Below, piece by piece: positions 34,196-46,500 of a stretch of 60,000 bases of DNA. Origin of the DNA: Lineus longissimus (Eukaryota > Nemertea > Pilidiophora > Heteronemertea > Lineidae); NCBI RefSeq assembly GCF_910592395.1, contig NC_088318.1:11968349-12028348 (forward strand), written 5' to 3'. Positions within the stretch are counted from its first letter, which is position 1, and each line of letters begins with the position of its first letter. Both the position numbers and the translations under genes were made by a program. The notes under the pieces were generated by a model. It ran no database searches. It saw nothing but the letters and a program-made list of their open reading frames with translations, and was not told the origin of the DNA.

Positions 34196-35778
34196 GGTTT
34201 GATTTTATGATGTGGACCTATCACATTGTCCTTTTTCATGCTTTTAGGAGTCTTTGCGGTTCCTGAGGATTCCTTGTTTTTCGAGATTCTGTAAAATCGA
34301 GGTTGTCTGACTTGTTAGTCCTCAGAAGGCTTTCCAACCACAATAAAGTGATGCCATGTGACATTTGAGATCATGCAACAATTGCCCATATTTACTGCTA
34401 AGATACTGATGCAACGATTCCCCCATTTCTGACATTTCCATTGTTGTGGACCTGCATTGTGTCGCAATCCATCCCCGAGCATCTTCAACAAAAGCGCAGA
34501 AACGTTAGAAAATCCATCCTCTGCGCTGGAAAAAAATCCAGGAACTCCTCAGAATATTTTCTGGATCTCCGTAGAACTTATGAAAGCCTTTGATATCGAT
34601 TGCATGCAGGAGTCTATTTGGTTGTTATTAGCCATCAAGGGGAACCTTTTACCGAGTGCAATGTTGCTGCCTTTTTCTGCTCGGGCTTCATTAGCCTGGT
34701 GCTGTTGTGATTTATGCCGAGGGTACTCTGGCAGTTTGGTGTGACAAAGCAGTTTCGTTTTATCCCTTTGTGGTGGCATCAAGATGAATATTACAAGACT
34801 CTTTGACAAAATATATTGATGGCTGGGAAGAATGCTTCTGACTCTTTGACAGATGCTGGTGGTATATTTGTCGGAGAAAAAGAATCTTTTGAACTGTTAT
34901 TTATAGTTGTTTGGATCTGAGTATATTGCCACCTTTGTAGTTTAATTGACCATCTTTAGTTTGTTTGACATTCATCTTTGTCAGAGCGTTTAAAAGTGCT
35001 GTATTTTCGGGAGCCAAATAGTTTTGCGAGAGGTGGTACAAATTGCATACTGTAGGGACACTAATATGTTCAACTTGGCTTTGTTATTGGAAACTGCACC
35101 CATTCGCAGAAATAAATCGCAGCAAAAGATGAAAAAGGGGATAAGAATGATTTCGCTAAAATATAGGACTGTCAAAATGAAGGTGTTTACCGCAATTTTT
35201 ATAAGTGCGACCTGTGAATATGATTACTGCTATTTGCAACTTAACAGAATGACAGTAAAAAGGAATATGAGAAATTTCTGGATGTTTTTGGAAAAAAACT
35301 TGAATGTTCCAGTGAATGTTTATGTTTCAAAGAATTGGTCACACTTAGGGGGTTTGAAATTTTGTTACGACGTTTCCCTACATGTGAAGTGATGGAAAGA
35401 AGGTTTCTGTCAACACTTGTATTTATCAAAGGCTATTCTGATCATACGATAATCATCGCCTTTGTGAAATAATTACTCAAAGGATGAGATATTTACCATA
35501 GAGGATATTTTTGTCTGGATGTGTGATTGATGAATATCTGGAAATTCTTTGACAAACAAGTGTGTTGCCCAAAAAAAACTATTCGTTTGGGCTATTTTAT
35601 CAAAGGTGTGATTTTTATCAAAGATTTGGGATCTGTCACCTATTCTTTTATAACGGCAATTCATTAGCAAGTTTTTTTTAAGTAAGGGTAGCTGTATTGA
35701 AGTAGAGAGAGAGTCGCACTGTGTCATTACGATGGTTTAAAGATTGATACTGAACTGGAGGTATTGGTTGACCACTGC
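34196..35778. other. No gene seen
   Basis: Frames at 34457-34744 (+, 95 codons) and 35024-35392 (+, 122 codons) were examined. The first contains KAFD…ESIW, faintly like a LINE reverse transcriptase, but the surrounding motifs are absent. Confidence 0.35.
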
Positions 35779-35935
35779 AAGGGTTGGGCTACCAAACACA
35801 GCAAGAGTTGGGCTACCAAACACTGCAAGGGTTGGGCTACCAAACACCACAAGAGTTGGGCTACCAAACACTGCAAGGGTTGGGCTACCAAACACCACAA
35901 GGGTTGGGCTACCAAACACCGCAAGGATGAAGCTA
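35779..35935 (+). repeat. 24-bp tandem array, six copies
   Basis: ttgggctacc recurs at 35784, 35808, 35832, 35856, 35880 and 35904, an exact 24-base period. The variable position alternates agcaa, tgcaa and cacaa. Since 24 is divisible by three, four frames on the two strands remain open with 8-residue repeats such as GWATKHCK. There is no signal peptide or dibasic processing site, so a peptide precursor is not supported. Confidence 0.95.
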
Positions 35936-38165
35936 ATGTGTGGGCCAAAACTGATTTAGCAGCAGAAGTTTGGGGCAAAATGGCAGTTCCACCCGAGCAG
36001 TTGTGAAACAATCGTTACCGCTAGGTATCAACTTCTATTCTAAAACAACTCAAACTTGATATATTTTGAAAGGCATAGCCTAGAGAATATGCTTTTGACA
36101 CAAATTATACCAACCCAAGGTGTTATGGTTGTCTCACCAAAACCTGTGTGGCCAAAACGAGGTTAATACATTATCTGTTATACAAATGACACATTGAAAC
36201 CAAGGTGTTTCAGAATCGAAAACCTCTGGTCTCACCAAAATATCTGAGTGTATAGTTGTTAAGTGAACCATATTGCCTGAGTATCAAGTGCATTGGAAGT
36301 GTCAGGTTGTCTTAAAACTTTTGTATGCTCTGAGGAATTGGCGGTGACAGGCTTTTGGAAGTCTGCCGTCAATTTGCAAGTTAAAAGGTCTCAACCAAGT
36401 GCAAATTACCATTGAAAGGTTGTGAATGTGGCATGGAACAGGTCCGAGTGAGAAACATGAGTCACCCGCGTAGAGAACATCGAGCAAGACACTAAGCACT
36501 GCCGACATCGAAGTTCGTTTTTGCCAACATCTAACTTGACTATTAGTTGGGATTGTCAAATACAATCAGCCAATTATGACATATATGGTGAACTTCTCCA
36601 TGTTTTTAGAAAAAGATGCATCCGCTATCGCGGAAGATGATAAAAAAATTTCACGTTGCCTAATATTTGATTTTGTGCGATTTGGATTGAATCCGATATA
36701 CTTTTGGGACTACGTGGAATATCAGGTTATGATGCAGCGAAAAATTCTCCATACAAATATATTGATTTCTTCATAAACGTTCCCAAAGTTAGAAATGTTG
36801 TGAAAATATTTGATGGTACAAAAAACATTTAAATTTATCTGGTTGTGACAGGTTGATCACGAAAAGTGAAACATATGACGTGTTTTTGTTTCGGTTCATA
36901 AAATATGAAAGAAATTTTGTAATTTGCCCAACAAATTGGCAGCATAGAGTATGGTGTAAAGTATTTATAATGGCCATCAGCGTGACATGTATAAACTCTG
37001 TTGTACAGCTGATATCAATTTTAAAAAAGGTTTTTACTATGTGAGACAAAAGCTTATAACAAAAGTCCCATCAATACAATAGAATGAATTTGTTTGTCAA
37101 ATGGGATCTTTGCCTATCACAGGAAATATAATTCGGCCTTGAGGCAAATAACTTTCATTCAATACCAGATGAAAAGCTTTGAAAGATTTACTAGTTTGTG
37201 GAATGTAATTTAAAATTTAGGTAAGGAGGATTTATCAAATGTCAATTGAAATAGAATGGAATTGATGAAAATTTGATTAGTTTGGATTGTATATCGTATG
37301 ATATGTAAATTAAATGTAAACTTAAATACACAAGTTAGGTTATTGATTTATTGATTTGTTCTGTTGCTAATTACAACCTCATCAATTCTGAATGCGTTAT
37401 TTTGGCCAAAATATCGCCAAAATATTGTCTGTTTAATGTTGTGCTTGCTCTGATTTCCCGTGGGGTTTGTCAAGAACGGATTACTACTGAGCAGTGATTA
37501 CAGCCTCCGGCTACATCTTTGTTCAAATTTAACTAGCTCCAAAGAAAATGTAAATCAAAGAATTTAACTCAAACTTAATGAAAATATTCATGTAGAGTTT
37601 AAAAATATGGTAATTAGCTAATCGAGTGCGCTTTACACTGTAAGACAACAGCAGTGTTGCAGCTCACACTGATAGCATCCAATTTGAAGCTAGTTTGAAT
37701 TTTATTGATTTGTCGCTAATAAAATGATGATAGGGTTTTTTCTGATGATGATACTAAAGTGAACTGTTTGACATAAAATATTGAGTCCAAAGATTGGTAA
37801 ATGTTTTGTCCACTTTATTTGGGGCATTGGAGTACAAATTACTGTTCGGATTTCTTTGAAGTTTTGATAGTATTAGCATATCTTTACACAATTGGAAATT
37901 TTCAAATTCAATTACAAATTTCAAATTTTTGATGGACAACGTGGGCCTTTAATGTTTCAGTTGATGCAATGCTGCATCTGCTGTCATTTCGATCGCCATC
38001 TATCAATTAAAAAGCGGATCTCAATGACACCACCACGTCCCTTAGGAAGAAACCCGTTTGACAAAACTTGTCAGTCACACGACTGAAACCTCCATCTTGA
38101 CACAAAACTATCGTCACAAGCTTTGTGCTACTGTCAAATCGTAGATCCCTGAAATAAACGTTGCA
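35936..38165. other. No gene; minor duplication
   Basis: ccaaggtgtt with tctcaccaaaa occurs twice (about 36116 and 36200). The rest is AT-rich single-copy sequence without credible genes. Confidence 0.4.
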
Positions 38166-38412
38166 GTTTTTGATTTGCACTCGACAGTTTGGCTTTAGAA
38201 TTGTGACTTGTTGTTCGTACAGTGACCATCAGTTTTAATCCTTATATCACCAAAGAAATAATGATGCAGCACAAAATATATACATCGGTGTGTAGTTCAT
38301 GGTTCAGGCACGTTTTACATAGACGTAAACTAAAATACAGAAGAAGTAAAATCTGTTATAATCGTAATCACTTTGATCTGAACCTGACAGTTGGCTTTAA
38401 ACCTTGACATGT
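38166..38412 (+). repeat. Diverged direct repeat about 200 bp apart
   Basis: tttgatttgcactcgacagt and tttgatctgaacctgacagt are each followed by tggcttta and a tgac-like end. Two copies flank unrelated sequence. Confidence 0.4.
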
Positions 38413-39225
38413 CATTTGAAAGAGCTGTCCCTATTCTATCTGTACAACCAAGGGACTTTATTATGCACACTCAAAATGTACAGTGATGAATCTAGATGAT
38501 TCATATACCGTACCATATGCACCTTTGAGCAATTGACATTTTCGACATAGTTTTAATCGTTCTCCCGATCAGAACATCAAGTAGACAATTAGATCTTGCT
38601 TTATTTACTTACTCTTGCAGACAAAGGGGATGATGGGATCATCCTTGTCTTTGACTTGTGCCGAATCAGGTTATTTAACCCCTTAAGGAGTAGAACCTCT
38701 CTGATGATGACTCCCTTCAGCCACAGGACCAAACCCATAAATTTTGGCTTGTACTTATTTCAATCCATTATCCCTTTTTAGCATATTTAGGAGCAGAATC
38801 TTAAAGTTTTGCTTTCGAACGAGTCAATTTCGTGGAAATGTCATACAAATAGTCGTGTTTTTGTCAAACCAATTCTCGTCTCATCCCTCTTGGGACAGCC
38901 AGTTTAATAGAGGGGTATACTATCAGTTCTTCTTCCAATAATCGTGTTGTTTACACAGAAAACTAATCAACCACAAGTAGCTGGAATATTTGAATCGGCA
39001 AATCTTGAGCATAATTGCACCACTTGTCTCTAACAAAACGATGCATCGCATACAGTCGCACGTCCAATTCTTTTGTTTTTCTCAGGTTATTGTTTGCATT
39101 GTCGTTAATTTTCGTAGTTTTGGAGTGGTTGTTGAGGATGTGATAAACTTTGCCTCATTGTTCTAATCTTGCACCTAAATTAAAGAGGATTGGTCGATTT
39201 TTCTGGTTCTTCATGTGTATGTAAA
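38413..39225. other. No gene seen
   Basis: Short overlapping + frames at 38596-38941 show no motif. Confidence 0.4.
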
Positions 39226-39303
39226 GTGGCCTACTAATTGGTGATATTTGTCTCGGGTACCTGTGATAATTATTGCATGCGACGAAAATATCTCATTTAT
39301 GTC
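39226..39303. mobile_element. Family A MITE, copy 8 (palindrome)
   Basis: gatatttgtctcgggtacct…tgcatgcgacgaaaatatc forms an imperfect palindrome of about 50 bases centred on gataattatt. It is essentially the two family A ends joined. Confidence 0.5.
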
Positions 39304-41345
39304 AATTGTAGAACCTTAAAAATTACCCAGATCAAAACATGGGAAAAGTACAGGCCTGGTGACAAAAGCACACCGGTCATCTGATTTATTCCTCACAGAA
39401 GGAACAACACCCAATTTGCCCAACATCCAGTTCGTTTTGTCCCAGGGCACAGGTCAATAAAACGAACTATAAGCTAATCACGGAAAAACATCTTTTAGTT
39501 TGCGATCACTGGTATTGAAAACTTAATAAACGGCAGAAACCCCGCTGGCACCCCTCGGCGAAATCATCGCAGCAAATGTCAACATCCACATAGCAACGCG
39601 GATCCAAGGTTTGTCGCATGACAGACAAACCTCAGGAGGGACGACGGCCCGTGGCACAAATTTTAAGAACCGTCACGTTATTCTTTGTTAAACAATAGAG
39701 AAACAATAGTGAAACAGTGCACAAGGCCGTCGCAAACACTTACCGATCTCCCCGAGTCGATACTTTGAAATTCTATCTATTTATTATAACACCTTTTCGG
39801 TTGCGAAATGGTACATAAGAAATTCGCTCTATTGGATTAAGAAAACTCTGTAATGCTTGCCAGCTCCCATTTGTTAAATGGATGTAATTTTATCTCACCC
39901 TTTCATCCATTAACAAAAGAATGTTGCTGCATCAAAGGGTGGCAGGGAAAAACATCCAGAGGTGGGGTAAATAATTGTAATAGAGGCAAACAAGTGAAAC
40001 TAGCAGATAATCACAAGGGCAAAACAGGTGATTAAGTTAGTCAGGTTACAAAGTGACTGATACATTTTTGTACAGTCTCCATTATCACTGGTTTGGACAT
40101 TTTCTGTCCTCTTCAGGTGTCTATGATACTACTGTACATTTACTTGCCCTTGCTGGCTTAAGCCTAAGAACCCCCAAGAAATGTGTTCCATGGGGGTCAG
40201 TATCATCAATATTATCCTGATGACCCATGAGATTAGTCATTCAGTTTCTGTATCATTCTGCAACAATGCATAAGACATGTAAAACTAAGACCCGATTTTA
40301 TTCCATCTTTTGCGGGTTTATTAAGATATCCTAGTGTTTGCTGTTTGATTCTGTGAGTCCAGAGTGTAGATCATTTCAAATGCTGAGAATATAATCATTA
40401 GACCTGACATATTGGTCTAAATTCCGCCGTCGGCAGTGTGCAATTTCAATGATTTGTCTCTTCAACAAAACATGGACAAATTTTGGGACTCAAGGTCAAT
40501 TTTGTGTTCTGGAAACACTTTGTTGTCATCTTAATGTTTGATAAACCGAAGAAAATTGTTTTTTAAGGGACGAAAATCCCTCTCTGTCTTGATGGGCTGT
40601 GAAATCTGTCAACGTTGCTCTGCTGCCATCAGCTGTCTGTCAACAGCAAAATTGATATCTTCAGTGAGGTTGAGTGAGTGAGAGGTTGGTGGAAATTGGT
40701 AGACACTCCAACAACATCTACCTTTTGAGTAGCTCAAGGGAAACACTTCCCATTCTGTGCATCAGGTCAAGAGGATCAAGGATGTGATTCACTTGGGTAC
40801 CTCAGCAGGTGATTTGAGCCCAGCTGTAACAGTACTTTCTACATGTTGTACTAAACATCCTTCTGCAGCATTTCATAAAAATTAATCGAATGCATAAACA
40901 TGATAAATGAAATATTTAGCATGGAAGAAACCCAACTCTCAAAATATCTACCCATTACATGCAAAACATCCCAAACATGCGAATTATCAATTAAAACCAT
41001 TTCAAATTTTCTAAATCCATGAAATGCGAAACTAAACGGGTCCATTTTATATCAATCTGTGAGTTATGATGAAATGGAGATAGAAAATGGAGAATTGTGA
41101 AAAAACGTCGCCCACTTTGTGCCAGTGCGCTGCATTCGCATGAGTCATTCATCAGGCGGAAAAAATTTCAATGCTTTAATGCGATGAATGGGATTATGAA
41201 ATAAAATCTAATCAGTAAATTAGCGCTTTTTAACCCGTGGTGGATTCGATTTGAGTACATTATTACCCACACATTGGAAGTTGAAATACTGGATGTTGTT
41301 TCTATGAATTTGTGTGACTACATTGTTGTTGAACATGTTGAACTA
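39304..41345. other. No gene seen
   Basis: Short frames only. TAAT/ATTA cores around 41140-41230 (cattcatcagg, aatcagtaaattagcgc) look mildly enriched. Confidence 0.4.
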
Positions 41346-41506
41346 ACCACTTCACTGCTGTAGCCCGAAATTTCGGTCCAACGTGCAAAGACACGCGCTC
41401 CTGTAGACCGGAATTATGGTCTGATGACGTCATGACGTGATTTACTACGAGGCATGACGCATTGAACATTGTAACGTCATTGCAGGAAATGACGCAGTTC
41501 AGTGGT
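41346..41506 (+). mobile_element. Inverted-repeat element loaded with CRE-like sites
   Basis: accacttcactgc (41346-41358) is inverted at 41494-41506 with two mismatches. Inside are a perfect CRE, tgacgtca (41425-41432), an adjoining tgacgtga (41433-41440), tgacgc (41455), taacgtca (41472) and a further tgacgc, with taacgtca at 41515 just outside. Two diverged copies of ctgtag(c/a)ccg…ggtc(c/t) (41358 and 41401) are each palindromic. CREB/ATF factors bind TGACGTCA. Confidence 0.45.
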
Positions 41507-42034
41507 CAACCGAATAACGTCAAAAATTTCCAGTTGTGAAAAGGTTTACCCAGTATAAACCTCCTTCACCAACTGCCAACCAAAACAAGCATGACGAAAA
41601 CATTTCCCTTTTATTTTTATGCCAGTTTAGTAAGCTACCTGTGTCTGGAAGTATAAAACTGCCCACCACCACTAAACCAGACCTCATTAATCTTCTAAAT
41701 TGTGCCCAGGATCCGGTGAGGTGAAAAATCAATTTCGGTACTTGAGGAAGAAGATGCTGCGTTAATTCTTAAAGGCATAACGTACGTCATACCCTTTAAC
41801 ATTGTTTGCGATCAGGTTTTATTTCTGCTCAAAAGGTTCATTCTCTATCTGTTCCTCATCCTTCATGTTTTATATGAAGGGACAGTCAGAGATTGATTAG
41901 CTGACAGGCTGTTTAATCTTTTGAACTTGCACTGCAGTTTTGCTGTTCTTCCTGTTGTTCTTACCCTTAGATCGATGACTCGGGGATTTTAATCCCAAAA
42001 GGTTTTTGATTTCTATTGAAATGAGTATGGCAGC
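41507..42034. other. No gene seen
   Basis: Overlapping + and - frames at 41520-41732 share the same DNA and have no motif. Confidence 0.4.
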
Positions 42035-42170
42035 TATCAAAAGAGGGAAAATCAGTGATTACAGCAATTGCTATCAATAGCAGACATGGGATCTTTTTTG
42101 TCGCAGACAACAGCAATTTTAATTGCAGGTACCTGTGATTTAAATCGCCTGTTTGCCCTGCACTTTCTGA
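42035..42170 (+). mobile_element. Family A MITE, copy 9
   Basis: tttttgtcgcagacaacagc is followed by the palindromic core cagcaattttaattgcagg and the right end gtgatttaaatcgcctgttt with gccctgcacttt. The left half holds ttacagcaattgctatcaat. Confidence 0.55.
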
Positions 42171-42818
42171 TTCTCAGAGTGCTGGATCCAAACCGGCCTG
42201 TTCTTAGAAGCACTTAGAAAGACTTTGGTGTTATACTGCCCTAAAACATTATCAATGCCATTTAAAACTAGCTTTCGATTAATTTAAAACTGACCGTATA
42301 ATACTGGTCCGTTAATACATAAATGACAAAAGATACAACATCCATTTGGATTTTTCTGCCGTTGCTCCGGCTGATTTGATAAAATATTAAGTGGAATATT
42401 GCCATCTCATCTCAACATGCTCAATTAAGGAGCAAAAAATCGATGTTTTGAGGAATAATGTTTACAAATTGATATGGAAAGTGCTGCTTTTTAGCCAGGT
42501 TTGCCCTCGTTTCACTTAAAATGTTCAAAAGTTTCTATCTAATGTCGAGTAAGAGGAGTCTTTGGCTTAGAATCGCTTTATTCATTAGTGAAACAGAGGA
42601 AAAATCGGCAAATTCTGATGGCTGTGTTCAAGATTTCCGTGAGAGAGACAATTTTTGTGAGAGGGAACTTCAGGCTCATCCATTAGGCTTCTGCGACTCG
42701 GATTTTAGTTTTTGGAAAAGCTATATTTGTGTTTTCTGAAATAAAACTAAAAGTCATACTCAATAGACCACTCTCTTTCTCCAGCTTAGTAGCGGTCGTG
42801 GTCACGTGGTAAAATTGC
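42171..42818. other. No gene seen
   Basis: A 72-codon + frame at 42521-42739 is not recognisable. An acceptor-like ctctttctccag ends at about 42783 without a clear exon. Confidence 0.4.
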
Positions 42819-42895
42819 AATCACCTAGCAAGTTGTCCTGGTTCTGTTGCAGGTTGCTGCAGCAAAAATCACCTGTTTGCACAGGCCTTGTATCA
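42819..42895 (+). mobile_element. Family A MITE fragment, copy 10
   Basis: gttgcaggttgctgcagcaa followed by aaatcacctgtttgcacagg matches the right-end block. Confidence 0.45.
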
Positions 42896-43174
42896 CACTT
42901 TCCTCTCATCAAAATTACTGGTTCTAGCCAAAAGTTTATATTTCTGTAGAAGGTGGTACCCAAAGACACCATCAATACGTAGATCTGTAATTTGCAGACA
43001 AACCAAGCATACTTGATAACACATTCTGACTGCACGGTCGGTCATAACCCTTGCATACAGCCCTTTCTGACCACTTCATCAAATCCAATCTCGTAAGTGC
43101 AGTGTTACCCGCCTTGCACCACCAATGCACAGATTTCGCTATGTCGTTGCAGACAGTAAGATGATGCAACCTGG

Positions 43175-43680
43175 ATGATGCATGATTGCAGTGACTTTTC
43201 TCTAGCATCGCAACTCATCAAGGTTCACTTAACCCAATCTCCAATCTACCTTGGTGCCATCAATGTCAGTGTCCTTTATGCAAAACTAACTCTCAAAGGT
43301 CACAGTCCCTTCATGCAGTACCTTGACTACATCCAGAATGCACCGAATCAGCTATGCCATCATAAACAGTAATGCAGGATAATTCATGATTGCAGTGACC
43401 TTTCTGTAGCATCCCAACTCATCAAGGTTCACTCAACCCAATCTCCAATCTACCTTGGCGACATCAATGTTGATGTCCTCTACATGCAGGATTAACTGTC
43501 AAAGGTCACAGTCCCTTCATGCAGTACCCTGAGTACACCCAGAATGCACCAAATCTTCTATGCTGACCTAAATTAGCCAGAATAATTCATGATTGCATGA
43601 CCTTTCTCTAGCATCCCTACTCATCAAGGCCCACTCAACCAAAACTCCAATCCACCTCTGATCAGATGAGATCATCACAT
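43175..43680 (+). repeat. 203-bp tandem repeat, about 2.5 copies
   Basis: catgattgca starts at 43181, 43385 and 43588 (intervals 204 and 203). Units share tcatcaaggttcactcaacc, caatctccaatctacctt and ggtcacagtcccttcatgca. The third unit is truncated. More diverged similar sequence may extend to about 43040. Confidence 0.85.
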
Positions 43681-43869
43681 GTCAAACCGTAGAGAATCAA
43701 GTGTTTCTAATTCAATCACAGCCACGTCTTGTCGATTTCTGGAGATTGGCTTTATGATGTGATTGTGAGGCTGTTTTATTGAGTCTTACTCCCTCAGATG
43801 GAATAATTGGTTTTGACAGCTCTGCAGTATTGGGGTGGATCAAACACATGCTTGATTGATCTGAGAGGA

Positions 43870-45730
43870 ATCATCATGATGGCATAGCGGGATGGGATAG
43901 TGTTGTATTGATGCTGCAGTCTCCGTGTTATATGTCTGGGTGATGTCATATCTAAGTGGTGTCAATGCAAGGGACTGTCTTTTAGCTGACAAGCCCGACC
44001 ATCATGATTGCATAGCGGGATGAGATAGTGTTGTATTGATGCTGCAGTCTCCGTGTTATATGTCTGGGTGATGTCATATCTGGGTGGTGTCAATGCAAGG
44101 GACTGTCTTTTAGCTGACAAGCCCGACCATCATGATTGCATAGCGGGATGAGATAGTGTTGTATTGATGCTGCATCAGTGTGTTATATGTCTGGGTGATG
44201 TCATATCTGGGTGGTGTCAATGCAAGGGACTGTCTTTTAGCTGACAAGCCCGACCATCATGATTGCATAGCAGGATGAGGTAGTGTTGTATTGATGCAGC
44301 AGTCTCCGTGTTATATGTCTGGGTGATGTCATATCTGGGTGGTGTCAATGAAAGGGACTGTCTTTTAGCTGACAAGCCCGACCATCATGATTGCATAGCG
44401 GGATGAGATAGTGTTGTATTGATGCTGCAGTCTCCGTGTTATATGTCTGGGTGATGTCAATGAAAGGGACTGTCTTTTAGCTGACAAGCCCGACCATCAT
44501 GATTGCATAGCAGGATGGGATAGTGTTGTATTGATGCTGCATCAGTGTGTTATATGTCTGGGTGATGTCATATCTGGGTGGTGATACGTGTGACGGACTG
44601 TCTTTTAGCCATCGAACACAATCATCACAATTGTATAGCGGGATGAGATAGTGTTGTATTGATGCTACATCAGTGTGTTATATGTCTGGGTGATGTCATA
44701 TCTGGGTGGTGATACGTGTGACGGACTGTCTTTTAGCCATCGAACACAATCATCACAATTGTATAGCGGGATGGGATAGTGTTGTATTGATGCTGCATCA
44801 GTGTGTTATATGTCTGGGTGATGTTAGTGTGACGGACTGTCTTTTAGCCATCGAACACAATCATCACAATTGTATAGCAGGATGAGATAGTGTTGTATTG
44901 ATGCTACATCAGTGTGTTATATGTCTGGGTGATGTCATATCTGGGTGGTGATACGTGTGACGGACTGTCTTTTAGCCATCGAACACAATCATCACAATTG
45001 TATAGCGGGATGGGATAGTGTTGTATTGATGCTACATCAGTGTGTTATATGTCTGGGTGATGTTAGTGTGACGGACTGTCTTTTAGCCATCGAACACAAT
45101 CATCACAATTGTATAGCAGGATGAGATAGTGTTGTATTGATGCTACATCAGTGTGTTATATGTCTGGGTGATGTCATATCTGGGTGGTGATACGTGTGAC
45201 GGACTGTCTTTTAGCCATCGAACACAATCATCACAATTGTATAGCGGGATGAGATAGTGTTGTATTGATGCTACATCAGTGTGTTATATGTCTGGGTGAT
45301 GTCATATCTGGGTGGTGATACGTGTGACAGACTGTCTTTTAGCCACCGAACACAATAATCACAATTGTATAGCGGGATGAGATAGTGTTGTATTGATGCT
45401 GCATCAGTGTGTTATATGTCTGGGTGATGTTAGTGTGACGGACTGTCTTTTAGCCATCAAGCACAACTGTCACAATTGTATAGCGGGATGAGATAGTGTT
45501 GTATTGATGCTGCATCAGTGTGTTATATGTCTGGGTGATGTTAGTGTGACGGACTGTCTTTTAGCCATCAAGCACAACTGTCACAATTGTATAGCGGGAT
45601 GTGATAGTGTTGTTTTGATGCTGCATCAGTGTGTTATATGTCTGGGTGATGTCATATCTGGTTGGGGTTTATGAGGGACTGTCTTTTGGCTGACGAGCAT
45701 AATTGTCATGATTGCATAGTGGGATGATCT
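43870..45730 (+). repeat. Satellite array, 15 units of 128/111 bp, two subfamilies
   Basis: The anchor (c/t)atagc(g/a)ggatg occurs at 43883, 44011, 44139, 44266, 44394, 44506, 44634, 44762, 44873, 45001, 45112, 45240, 45368, 45479, 45590 and 45715. Unit lengths are 128 (127) or 111/112, plus 125 at the end. The short form lacks 16-17 bases around catatctgggtggtg. Subfamily 1 (first five or six units) has gctgacaagcccgaccatca; subfamily 2 has ccatcgaacacaatcatcac. A 239-bp dimer (128+111) is repeated at 44634-45112. Confidence 0.95.
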
Positions 45731-46320
45731 TTGACCTCCCAGGTTTTCATTCTAGCCTATTGGCATCACTGCGGTACTGGGCGTATCATGCATTGGCATT
45801 ATAGCTTGCTACAACAGCGGACTGGGGATAAAATGCAATAGCGGAGGACACTTCAGTCAACACTTAAAACATTTAGTGTCATCGGAGTCAATAATGTGTC
45901 CACTCAACTCGGACATGTCTAACAGATATTTTCCAATTAGTTGTATCCATCAGATTCGCGTCTGCTAAGAGGAATACAGGTTGTAGCGAATATAATATAC
46001 TGAGGTCATTACAGAGATGATTCATGTGTCAATAAGTTATATTTACCAAGGATTCGTGACATTTCAATTAATTTGGCTCCGTTTCTCCATGTGATGATGA
46101 ATCAGGAGAAAAAGCGTACATTCCGTTGTTAAAGAAAGTAATAGCTTTTTTAGGCGCTTATATTTGTAAATGGAAAATTTCGTTTGATGTATCGACCTCC
46201 GCAGTTCGACAGACTATCAGAGTGGATGCTGGCACAAATGGGACCAGTTGACTCTTTAGTCCAAGTTGACTATATGTGACTCCCCGATATCATTTTAGAC
46301 AACAGATTTGTCCTATAGTG
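45731..46320. other. No gene seen
   Basis: Flank of the satellite. Single-copy AT-rich sequence. Confidence 0.4.
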
Positions 46321-46364
46321 GCTGAGCAGATGACATTGTCACAGCAACAACAATGGCAGTAGTG

Positions 46365-46500
46365 AAGTGTGGTGACGTCAATTGTGACATCATCGACAGG
46401 TGGTACACGTTGTTGGCGATGTAAGCAGGGTGAAGGGAACAAAATGACGTCCAAAATGGCTGTGATAATGATGTCACTGCGTAGCCCCATTAGGACGTCA
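46365..46500. promoter_or_regulatory. CRE-type site with nearby half sites
   Basis: A perfect tgacgtca lies at 46373-46380, followed within 120 bases by gtgacatcat, atgacgtcc and ggacgtcac. A 115-codon + frame (46369-46716) overlaps but has no domain. Possibly a CREB/ATF-bound element; activity is inferred only. Confidence 0.25.

Noticed and set aside
34457-34744. LINE reverse transcriptase fragment (KAFD followed by ESIW and LL)
   Set aside because: The KAFD…ESIW spacing resembles the RT palm, but no upstream fingers motif and no downstream YADD-type or GxxQG motif is present in any frame, so chance is as likely.
35764-36006. Neuropeptide precursor with repeated GWATKHCK-type units
   Set aside because: No signal peptide, no dibasic cleavage sites and no amidation signal. 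The opposite strand is equally open because the period is 24 bases.
37205-37225. Recursive splice site on the + strand (aaatttag|gtaagg)
   Set aside because: The pyrimidine tract is poor and the base before AG is T within an AT-rich run.
43870-45730. CRISPR-like array
   Set aside because: Units are contiguous long monomers without unique spacers. It is a satellite in a eukaryotic context.
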